In this document: in pieces, positions 1-5,379 of the stretch
How the letters are laid out: each line of letters starts with the position of its first letter
Position numbering within the stretch: position 1 is the stretch's first letter
Assembly (NCBI GenBank): GCA_044868325.1
Contig: JBIOWI010000325.1
Span: 1 to 8,286, forward strand
Source of the DNA: AWTP1-13 sp044868325
GTDB lineage: Bacteria; Pseudomonadota; Alphaproteobacteria; Rhizobiales; Hyphomicrobiaceae
Length of the DNA stretch: 8,286 nucleotides
Direction: 5' to 3'
Made by a program: the position numbers and the translations under genes
Notes under the pieces: generated by a model
Told to the model about the DNA's origin: nothing
Databases searched by the model: none
The model's input: the letters and a program-made list of their open reading frames with translations, nothing else

Positions 1-779
1 CCGCTCTCGACCAGGACGACGCGCAGGTCGGGAAGCTCCTCGAACACGCCCTCCACCACCAGGCTCGTCAGCAGCGACTGCATGGTCTGCACGTTCGAAT
101 GGTGCTCCTCGATGTAGTAGGAGGGCCAGCCTGTGCTGGTGACGCAGTGCCCGCCCTGGCCGCCGACATGGATCGCCACCGGGCGCTTGGCTGCCGCCGC
201 AGCCGCCAAGGTCGGGCGGTAGCGGCGCCGGCCCAGCGGCTCGCCGGTGCGTGGCGGCATGAGCACCTGCACGAACAGCGGATCGTCGGCGCGGCGCTCG
301 ATCTCGGCCACCGCCGCCGCCGGGTCCTCGGCCGGCACCATCACCGAGCCGCGCAGGCGCGGCTCCTTCTTGAGCCAATACTCGATCTGCCACTCGTTCA
401 GCGCTGTGCACAGCGCGGCGGCGTAGTCGAGGTTGCGCTGGTCCGGTCCGCGCGTGGTCAGCGGGATCAGGTTGCCGATCTCCACGCCGTTCGGGTCCAG
501 GTGCTGCTGGCGCATGAACTCCAGGTCGGAGCCGGGAGGCCCGCCGCCAGGCGGCCAGGCGTCGGCGCGCGCGATGGCCGGCGCCATGCGCGGATAGCCG
601 ATGGTGTCGGAGTACATCTCCCGCGACAGGTTGCCGAACGCCACCGCATGCCGCTGCCAGCGCTGCGGCAGGAACTGGCGCACCTCGTTGGGCGAGCGCG
701 GGTTGGGATGGATGTCGCAATCGACGATGGTGAGGCGCTGGGCCGCCTCGGCGCGAGGCTCGCGAACGGCAACGTTCAT
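1..779 (-). CDS. B-type amidohydrolase-family protein, 3' end cut by window edge
   Basis: Metal-dependent TIM-barrel hydrolase or decarboxylase-like protein of the amidohydrolase-2 superfamily (PF04909/COG2159 type). Read on the minus strand, 259 codons are visible from ATG at 779; the gene runs off the left edge and lacks about the last third, including the expected SDYPH segment. Visible marks are VDCDIHP (residues 19-25; D22 and H24 are the likely first metal ligands), PGSDLEFM (82-89), EPRLRGS (139-145), AIHVGG (202-207, H204 a likely metal ligand), GWPSYYIEE (217-225) and LRVVLVES (252-259). The start overlaps the stop of the upstream A-type gene as ATGA (776-779), and GGGAG lies 8 bases upstream, so translation is probably coupled. 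It is a diverged paralogue of the gene at 5376-6506; both begin MNVA. One oddity is that the RYWPIYEAA segment of the paralogue reads RYRPTLAAAAAA here. Family confidence is high; the substrate is unknown. Confidence 0.9.
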   Translation of the reverse strand, partial: MNVAVREPRAEAAQRLTIVDCDIHPNPRSPNEVRQFLPQRWQRHAVAFGNLSREMYSDTIGYPRMAPAIARADAWPPGGGPPGSDLEFMRQQHLDPNGVEIGNLIPLTTRGPDQRNLDYAAALCTALNEWQIEYWLKKEPRLRGSVMVPAEDPAAAVAEIERRADDPLFVQVLMPPRTGEPLGRRRYRPTLAAAAAAKRPVAIHVGGQGGHCVTSTGWPSYYIEEHHSNVQTMQSLLTSLVVEGVFEELPDLRVVLVES

Positions 780-1915
780 GGCGCAATCTCCCGGACTGAT
801 TGCTGCTGGCGAAGGCGAGGATACGTCGCAAGCGCGTTCCCGGCGAGCACCTTCTCGGCGACGCTGCCTGCCAAGGCCCTGGGAAGCGCGTTGGTTCCCT
901 CGAAGTGGCCGTGCGGGTAATCGGTGGAGAACAGCAGCATGTCCTCCGAGCCCAAGTGGTCGAGCACACGCTCGAACGCCCTGGGGTCGTCGGGCGGATC
1001 GACCGGCTGGAGGGTGAGCCGAAGATGGTGGCGCACGAGATCGGGCGGCGCCTGTTTGACCCACGGCACCTCGGCGCGCACCCCGCGCCAGGTCTTGTTG
1101 GCGCGCCACATGAAGGCCGGCAGCCAGGCGAAGCCGGACTCGATGAACACCACCTTCAGCTCCGGGAGCTTGGAGAACGCACCCTCGCTGACGAGGCTCA
1201 AGAGCTGCGCTTCGAACGCCGTCGACTGGGCGACGTAGTCCTCCATGAAGTACGAGGGCCAGCCGATGGTGGTCGGCGGGTGGCGATAGCCGCTGCCGGC
1301 GTGCACGCCGATGGGCAACCCGTGCTTCACCGCGGCCTCGTAGATGGGCCAGAAGCGGCGGCGGCCCAGCGGCATCTCGCCCATGACGTAGACGAGCACC
1401 TGGACGAAGCGCAGGTCGGCAGCGCAGCGTTCGATCTCCTCCACCGCCATGTCGGGACTTTCAAGCGGGATGAGGATCGACGCGCGCAAGCGCGGGTCGC
1501 GGTCCAGGAGCTCGCGAGCGGTCCACCGGTTGATGGCCGTACAGAACGCCGCCGCCATGTCCTCGCTGTGCAGCAGCTGCCCCCCGTGCAGCACGTTGCA
1601 GATGGCGAGCCGCGAGCCGAACGCATCGAGCGCCTGCTGCTGCAGCAGGGGCAGGTCGCTGCCGGGCAGCCCGCGCGGCGGGCGCCAGTCGGGGCGGACG
1701 GTTGCCGGCGCGCTCGCCGGGTAGCTGGTGAGGCTGAGCGCGAGCTTGTCGATGCCGCGCAAGACGATCATCTCGCGCCAGAGCTCGTCGAAGTAGGGCA
1801 AAAGCACGCCGATGCCCGGCACCGCCGGGTGGATGTCGCAGTCGATGGGCGGGACGGCAAAGGGAGCGCCGACGGCGCTCGCGCCAGGCGCTGCTGCGGC
1901 GGTGTCGCCGGTCAT
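776..1915 (-). CDS. A-type amidohydrolase-family protein
   Basis: A complete 379-residue metal-dependent TIM-barrel enzyme of the amidohydrolase-2 superfamily, probably cytoplasmic; no signal peptide is seen. Motifs in order are IDCDIHP (24-30, with D27 and H29 as probable metal ligands), PRLRASILIP (141-150), RFVQVL (169-174), PLGRRRFWPIYEAA (182-195), IGVHAGSG (202-209, H205 a probable ligand), KVVFIESGFAWLP (254-266) and STDYPH (330-335, with D332 the likely catalytic/metal aspartate). The Ala/Pro-rich first 20 residues are absent from its paralogue at 4312-5379 and may be disordered. The start ATG has AAGGG (plus-strand 1920-1924) 4 bases upstream. It is the first gene of a leftward operon with the B-type gene, to which it is joined by a 4-base overlap, and it diverges from the dehydrogenase gene across 112 bases. 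Hydrolase, lactonase or decarboxylase activity are all possible within this superfamily. Confidence 0.93.
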   Translation of the reverse strand: MTGDTAAAAPGASAVGAPFAVPPIDCDIHPAVPGIGVLLPYFDELWREMIVLRGIDKLALSLTSYPASAPATVRPDWRPPRGLPGSDLPLLQQQALDAFGSRLAICNVLHGGQLLHSEDMAAAFCTAINRWTARELLDRDPRLRASILIPLESPDMAVEEIERCAADLRFVQVLVYVMGEMPLGRRRFWPIYEAAVKHGLPIGVHAGSGYRHPPTTIGWPSYFMEDYVAQSTAFEAQLLSLVSEGAFSKLPELKVVFIESGFAWLPAFMWRANKTWRGVRAEVPWVKQAPPDLVRHHLRLTLQPVDPPDDPRAFERVLDHLGSEDMLLFSTDYPHGHFEGTNALPRALAGSVAEKVLAGNALATYPRLRQQQSVREIAP

Positions 1916-1931
1916 CGGACCCTTGCTGTCA

Positions 1932-1944
1932 TTGCGTGTTGCAA
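1932..1944. promoter_or_regulatory. Candidate operator dyad TTGC-N5-GCAA
   Basis: TTGCGTGTTGCAA has perfect 4-base arms around a 5-base spacer. It lies near the expected transcription start of the leftward amidohydrolase operon, a usual place for a repressor site. The arms are short, so chance is possible; no regulator gene is in the window. Confidence 0.3.
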
Positions 1945-1963
1945 AACGGGTAGGCTCGCATCA

Positions 1964-1975
1964 TTGATATGTCAA
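1964..1975. promoter_or_regulatory. Candidate operator dyad TTGATATGTCAA
   Basis: TTGA and TCAA arms flank a 4-base centre. The complement of its right half is TTGACA, a possible -35 box for the leftward operon. TGATATGTC (1965-1973) matches TGATATATC at 4231-4239 in the only other sizeable intergenic gap with one difference, which supports a shared operator. In a sequence this GC-rich, such AT-rich palindromic islands are uncommon. Confidence 0.4.
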
Positions 1976-2027
1976 CCACGGCGCCACCCGGGGACGCCGG
2001 CGCCGCACCGGAGCTGCCCACAAATCC

Positions 2028-2990
2028 ATGCGCATCGCTCTTTGGGCAACGTACGCCAAGCCGGAGCTGATGGGGCGGCTCAAGCCGATCGTCGGCGACG
2101 ATCTCACGCTCGTTGCCAGTCCCGAGGAGCTGGGCGCCACGATCGGCGAGGCGGAGGCGCTGCTGTGCCCTGACTTCCTGTACAGTGCGCAGGTCGCCGA
2201 GACGGTGCGGGCGCGGGCCAGGCGCTTGCGCTGGCTGCAGCTCCTGACCCAGGGCTACGAGAACGCCCAGGCCCACGGCGTGCCGCCGAGCGTCGCCGTC
2301 ACCAACGCCGGCGATGCCTATTCGCCCGCGGTTGCCATGCATGCGGTGGCGCTGCTGCTCGCCGTGAAGCGGCGCTTCCCGCTCATGCTGGCGAACCAGA
2401 TCGGGGGCGAATGGAACCGCACCATGAGCATGGCCATGACCTCGCCGGCGGGCGCCACGGTAGCCATCTGCGGCTTCGGCAGCATCGGCCAGGAGATCGC
2501 CCGCTTGGTGCGGGCCTTCGGCGCCAGTGTGGTTGCGCTCACGCGTAGCGCCAGGCCGCACGCGCTGGCCGACGAGGCGCTCCCCATCGCGCGGCTGCAC
2601 GAGGTGCTGCCGTGCGCCGATGCGGTCGTGCTGGCGCTGCCGCTCGACGCCTCGACACGGCACCTGATCGGCGTGCGCGAGCTCGCGCTGTGCCGCAAGA
2701 CGGCGGTGCTCATCAACATCTCGCGTGGCGGCATCGTCGATACGGCGGCGCTGGCCGAGGCGCTGCAGAGCGGCGCCATCGCCGGCGCGGGGCTCGACGT
2801 CACCGATCCCGAGCCGCTGCCCGCCGGCCACCCGCTGTGGGCGGCGCCCAACCTCCTGATCTCCCCGCACGTCGCCGGCGCGGCCGGCAAGGCAGGCTTC
2901 GACCGGCTCGCCGATGTCGCGGCCAGGAACGTGCAGCGGTTTCTCGCCGGCGAGCCGCTGGCCCACATCGTTTCGCTGAGCGAGGGATAA
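2028..2990 (+). CDS. D-isomer-specific 2-hydroxyacid dehydrogenase, NAD(P)-binding
   Basis: A 320-residue oxidoreductase of the D-2-hydroxyacid dehydrogenase superfamily, which interconverts 2-keto acids and D-2-hydroxy acids with NAD(P)H. The length is normal for the family. The Rossmann motif is GFGSIG (149-154). The signature ISRGGIVD (231-238) carries the substrate-binding arginine R233. E262 in DPEPLP (260-265) and H281 in SPHVAG (279-284) form the usual Glu-His catalytic relay, so the active site is intact. After the second Rossmann strand the sequence is ALTRS (170-174); a basic residue where NAD enzymes normally have an acidic one hints at NADP(H) use. The ATG at 2028 has only a weak, distant GGAG (2010-2013) upstream. 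The dehydratase-like gene follows after 11 bases, so the two are co-transcribed. The exact substrate (glyoxylate, hydroxypyruvate or another keto acid) cannot be told. Confidence 0.95.
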   Translation: MRIALWATYAKPELMGRLKPIVGDDLTLVASPEELGATIGEAEALLCPDFLYSAQVAETVRARARRLRWLQLLTQGYENAQAHGVPPSVAVTNAGDAYSPAVAMHAVALLLAVKRRFPLMLANQIGGEWNRTMSMAMTSPAGATVAICGFGSIGQEIARLVRAFGASVVALTRSARPHALADEALPIARLHEVLPCADAVVLALPLDASTRHLIGVRELALCRKTAVLINISRGGIVDTAALAEALQSGAIAGAGLDVTDPEPLPAGHPLWAAPNLLISPHVAGAAGKAGFDRLADVAARNVQRFLAGEPLAHIVSLSEG

Positions 2991-3001
2991 GCGAGGCCCC
3001 C

Positions 3002-4192
3002 ATGCGCATCGCCAAGATCGAGGACCTGCATGCCGACGGCGGCTGGCGCACCACGTCGTTCCTGAAGCTCACCACGGACGAGGGGCTCGTCGGCTGGGCC
3101 GAGTACTACGAGGGTTTCGGTGCCGGCGGTGTCAGCGACCTCATCCGGCGCTTCGCCCAGGTCGTGAAGGGCATGGACCCGCGCGACGTGGGCCGCATCA
3201 GCACCTCGCTGCACGCCATCTCGCGCATGGCCGCGGGCGGCATGAACCACCAAGCCATAGCCGCCATCGAGAACGCCTGCCTGGACGTGAAGGCCAAGGC
3301 GCTGGGCGTGCCGGTCTACGCCCTGTTCGGCGGCGCCATGCGCGACCGGCTCGACCTCTATTGGTCGCACTGCGGCAGCTTCCGCGTCTGGCAGCGCGAC
3401 TTCTTCGAGAAGGAGCTGGGCCTGCCCCCCATCCGCACCCTCGACGACCTGAAGGAACTGGGGCGCGAGGCTGCGCGGCGGGGCTACAAGGCGCTCAAAA
3501 CCAACCCCCTGCAGATCGGCGAGGGTGCGCGGCCCTTCAACCCGGGCTTCCGCATCGCGCCCGGCTTCCTCGACCGCAGCGCGGATGCGCACTGGGTCGG
3601 CCAGATCGGCGACGTGCTGGCGGCCTTCCGAGAAGGCGCCGGGCCCAATACCGGCATCATGCTCGACCTCAACTTCAGCCAGCGCACCGACGGGTTCCTG
3701 CGCATCGCCCAGGCCGTGGAGCCCTTCAACCTGGCGTGGCTGGAGGTGGACATCCACGACGCCGAGGCCCTCGCCCTGGTGAGGCGATCCACGCGCACGC
3801 CCATCGCCTCGCTCGAGTCCCTCTACGGCCTCAAGCAGTACCGCCCGTTCCTGCAGGAGTACGCGGTCGATGTGGCCGTGGTGGACGTGCCCTGGAACGG
3901 GCTGTGGCAGTCGATCCGCATCGCCACGCTGGCGGACGCCTTCGAGGTCGACGTGGCGCCCCACAACTACTACGGCGACCTGGCGACCCTCATGAGTGCG
4001 CACTTCTGCGCTGCGGTGCCCAACTTCCGCATCATGGAGTACGAGGTGGACGATGTGCCCTGGCGCGGCGAGCTCGTCACCCATCCGCCGATTGTGGAGA
4101 ACGGCCAGCTGGTGGTGCCGACGCGGCCGGGCTGGGGTGCGGACGTGAACGAGGAGGCGGTGCGCGCGCGTCCGCCGCGGCGGAAGGAATGA
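3002..4192 (+). CDS. Enolase-superfamily (mandelate racemase/muconate lactonizing type) enzyme
   Basis: A 396-residue Mg-dependent enzyme of the MR/MLE class, which abstracts a proton alpha to a carboxylate; many relatives dehydrate acid sugars. An N-terminal capping domain (about 1-120) precedes a barrel. Likely residues: K166 in GYKALKTN (161-168), where the second lysine of the usual KxK is Asn (N168), as I recall in galactonate dehydratases; metal ligands D222 (LDLN), E248 (WLEVD) and E272 (SLESLYG); D295 (VVDVPWNG) and H321 (APHNYYG), the Asp-His dyad; E346 (IMEYE). The usual EEP at the second ligand is EVD and the usual GE at the third is LE, so this belongs to an atypical branch. GAGG lies 5 bases before the ATG, 11 bases after the dehydrogenase stop. 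The tail (388-396, RARPPRRKE) is basic. A dehydratase or racemase role is inferred; the substrate is unknown. Confidence 0.9.
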   Translation: MRIAKIEDLHADGGWRTTSFLKLTTDEGLVGWAEYYEGFGAGGVSDLIRRFAQVVKGMDPRDVGRISTSLHAISRMAAGGMNHQAIAAIENACLDVKAKALGVPVYALFGGAMRDRLDLYWSHCGSFRVWQRDFFEKELGLPPIRTLDDLKELGREAARRGYKALKTNPLQIGEGARPFNPGFRIAPGFLDRSADAHWVGQIGDVLAAFREGAGPNTGIMLDLNFSQRTDGFLRIAQAVEPFNLAWLEVDIHDAEALALVRRSTRTPIASLESLYGLKQYRPFLQEYAVDVAVVDVPWNGLWQSIRIATLADAFEVDVAPHNYYGDLATLMSAHFCAAVPNFRIMEYEVDDVPWRGELVTHPPIVENGQLVVPTRPGWGADVNEEAVRARPPRRKE

Positions 4193-4230
4193 ATTTCGGC
4201 CCGGCGCCGGTCGCCTTGGGCGGCGTCGGC

Positions 4231-4239
4231 TGATATATC
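4231..4239. promoter_or_regulatory. Candidate operator TGATATATC
   Basis: GATATATC (4232-4239) is a perfect 8-base palindrome in a very GC-rich setting. TGATATATC differs by one base from TGATATGTC in the divergent promoter region at 1965-1973. The two sites head the two amidohydrolase pairs, which fits co-regulation by one factor. The regulator itself is not in the window. Confidence 0.35.
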
Positions 4240-4246
4240 GGTTTGT

Positions 4247-4276
4247 GGCCGGTCCCCGTTGCTGGGGGCAGCGGCC
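4247..4276 (+). promoter_or_regulatory. Possible hairpin in the 5' leader
   Basis: GGCCG (4247-4251) can pair with CGGCC (4272-4276), and CCCC (4254-4257) with GGGG (4264-4267), around a small GUUGCU loop with an asymmetric internal loop. There is no U-run after it, so it is not a clear intrinsic terminator. It ends about 24 bases before the ribosome binding site and could be an mRNA-stabilising or attenuating structure. Confidence 0.3.
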
Positions 4277-4299
4277 CAACCCAACAACGAACCAGGATC

Positions 4300-4308
4300 G
4301 GGAGAGAG
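4300..4308 (+). promoter_or_regulatory. Ribosome binding site setting a GTG start
   Basis: The purine run GGGAGAGAG lies just before GTG at 4312. An in-frame TTG at 4243 would add 23 residues, but it lacks a clear Shine-Dalgarno, those residues lie over the palindrome-hairpin leader, and they have no counterpart in related proteins. The GTG start is therefore preferred. Confidence 0.7.
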
Positions 4309-4311
4309 ACA

Positions 4312-5379
4312 GTGCCCGCAGGCATCGGCGCCATCGACTGCGACATCCACCCGGACCTCCCGGGCATCGCGCCGCTGCTGCCCTATCTCGACGATCACTG
4401 GCGCGAGACGATCCCCGACCGCGGCATCGAATCCCTCGACACCATCAACTACCCGCCGGGCGCGCCCCTCACCGCGCGGGCCGACTGGCGCGGCACGAAT
4501 GGGCGCGGCGGTAGCGATCTCGCCGCCCTGCAGGCCCACGCGCTCGACCGCTGGCAATCGGGCTTCGCCATCTGCAACTGCCTGGCCGGGGTGCAGCTCG
4601 TCTTCAACGAGGACATGGCCCGGGCGCTCGCGCGGGCGGTGAATGAGTGGATCGCCAAGGAGTGGCTCGACCGCGATCTGCGGCTGCGCGCCTCCATCGT
4701 GGTGCCGACCGTGAACGTCGAGTTCGCCGTCGAGGAGATCGAGCGCTGCGCCGCCGACCGCCGCTTCGTGCAGGTGCTGCTGCTGGCCATGGACGAGGTG
4801 CCGCTCGGCCGCCGCCAACTGTGGCCGATCTATGCCGCGGCGGAGAAGCATGGTCTCCCTATCGGCATCCACGCCGGCAGCGCCTACAAGCATCCACCCA
4901 CGTCGCTCGGCTGGAACACCTACTACTTCGAGGACTACGCAAGCCAGTCGCAGGGCTTCCAGTCGCAGGTCGCCAGTCTCATCTGCGAGGGCGTGTTCGC
5001 CAAGCACCCGAAGCTCAAGGTGGTGCTGATCGAATCCGGCGTGACCTGGGTGCCTGCGTTCCTCTGGCGGCTCTCCAAGTTCTGGCGCGGCTGCCGCTCG
5101 GAGGTGCCCTGGGTCGATCGCTCGCCATCCGAGATTTTTCGCCAGCACTTCCGCCTTACCATCCAGCCGCTCGATGCGCCCGACGCGCCGGAGGTGGTGG
5201 GCCGCTTCGTCAATCACCTGAAGTCCGACGAGCTCCTGCTCTATTCCTCCGACTACCCGCACTGGCAGTTCGACGGCGACGAGGTGGTCCCGCCCGGAGT
5301 GCCGGAGGCGCTGAGGCAGAAGATCATGGTGGACAATCCACTCTCGACCTACAGCCGCCTGCAGGAGGCCCGGCAATGA
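4312..5379 (+). CDS. A-type amidohydrolase-family protein (second copy)
   Basis: A 355-residue metal-dependent TIM-barrel protein of the amidohydrolase-2 superfamily, starting at GTG behind a strong purine-rich ribosome binding site. Motifs: IDCDIHP (8-14, D11 and H13 probable metal ligands), LRLRASIVVP (123-132), RFVQVL (151-156), IGIHAGSAYKHPPTS (184-198, H187 probable ligand), KVVLIESGVTWVP (236-248), SSDYPHW (312-318, D314 probable catalytic/metal residue). It aligns end to end with the A-type protein at 776-1915, sharing long blocks such as VEEIERCAAD, EKHGLPIG/VKHGLPIG and HPPT, so the two are paralogues. The nucleotide sequences differ at many synonymous sites, so the duplication is not recent. 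Its stop overlaps the start of the B-type gene as ATGA (5376-5379), the same junction as in the inverted copy. Substrate unknown. Confidence 0.93.
   Translation: MPAGIGAIDCDIHPDLPGIAPLLPYLDDHWRETIPDRGIESLDTINYPPGAPLTARADWRGTNGRGGSDLAALQAHALDRWQSGFAICNCLAGVQLVFNEDMARALARAVNEWIAKEWLDRDLRLRASIVVPTVNVEFAVEEIERCAADRRFVQVLLLAMDEVPLGRRQLWPIYAAAEKHGLPIGIHAGSAYKHPPTSLGWNTYYFEDYASQSQGFQSQVASLICEGVFAKHPKLKVVLIESGVTWVPAFLWRLSKFWRGCRSEVPWVDRSPSEIFRQHFRLTIQPLDAPDAPEVVGRFVNHLKSDELLLYSSDYPHWQFDGDEVVPPGVPEALRQKIMVDNPLSTYSRLQEARQ
5363..5368 (+). promoter_or_regulatory. Consensus Shine-Dalgarno inside upstream gene
   Basis: A perfect AGGAGG lies 7 bases before the ATG at 5376, within the last codons of the A-type gene. 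It fixes the start of the B-type gene and excludes the much longer upstream extension that is open in the same frame. Confidence 0.8.

Larger units (their letters stand above)
1916..2027. promoter_or_regulatory. Divergent intergenic region with two dyads
   Basis: This 112-base gap lies between divergent operons and must hold both promoters. On the minus strand TTGACA (complement of 1970-1975) is a perfect sigma-70 -35 hexamer, but the hexamer 17 bases on is only TACCCG (complement of 1947-1952), a poor -10. No convincing plus-strand promoter is visible. Two inverted repeats, listed separately, sit at 1932-1944 and 1964-1975, one near the predicted leftward start point and one over the -35. 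The half nearest the dehydrogenase (about 1980-2015) is very GC-rich. Confidence 0.5.
4193..4311 (+). promoter_or_regulatory. Intergenic leader before the second amidohydrolase pair
   Basis: A 119-base gap inside an otherwise tightly packed rightward gene set. It holds a 10-base palindrome CCGGCGCCGG (4201-4210), an AT-rich palindrome (4232-4239), a possible hairpin (4247-4276) and a strong ribosome binding site. No good -35/-10 pair is seen; TATATC at 4234-4239 resembles a -10 but has no partner. The gap suggests that the downstream amidohydrolase-permease genes have their own promoter or a control point within the transcript. Confidence 0.4.

Noticed and set aside
800..2173. 457-residue open frame on the plus strand
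   Set aside because: It is antisense to the A-type amidohydrolase and crosses the divergent promoter region; low-complexity Arg/Ala-rich translation, no motif.
2612..3001. In-frame upstream extension of the MR/MLE gene
   Set aside because: It would read through the dehydrogenase gene in another frame. ATG at 3002 has GAGG at proper spacing and gives the normal N-terminal capping domain.
4193..4230. Rho-independent terminator after the MR/MLE gene
   Set aside because: GC-rich partial dyads exist (including CCGGCGCCGG) but no loop of suitable size followed by a T-run could be found.
2318..4279. 653-residue open frame on the minus strand
   Set aside because: It lies antisense to the dehydrogenase and MR/MLE genes, which have intact catalytic motifs. 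Its product is Arg/Ala/His-rich without recognisable domains, as expected from stop-poor GC-rich DNA.
4243..4311. TTG start 23 codons upstream for the second A-type amidohydrolase
   Set aside because: No clear Shine-Dalgarno ahead of it, and the added residues have no counterpart in relatives; the GTG at 4312 follows GGGAGAGAG.
4647..5375. Long upstream in-frame extension of the second B-type amidohydrolase
   Set aside because: The frame is open, but the extra residues are an off-frame reading of the A-type gene. ATG at 5376 has a perfect AGGAGG and matches the MNVA start of the paralogue.
3970..5376. 468-residue open frame on the minus strand
   Set aside because: Antisense to the second A-type amidohydrolase and the leader; no family features.
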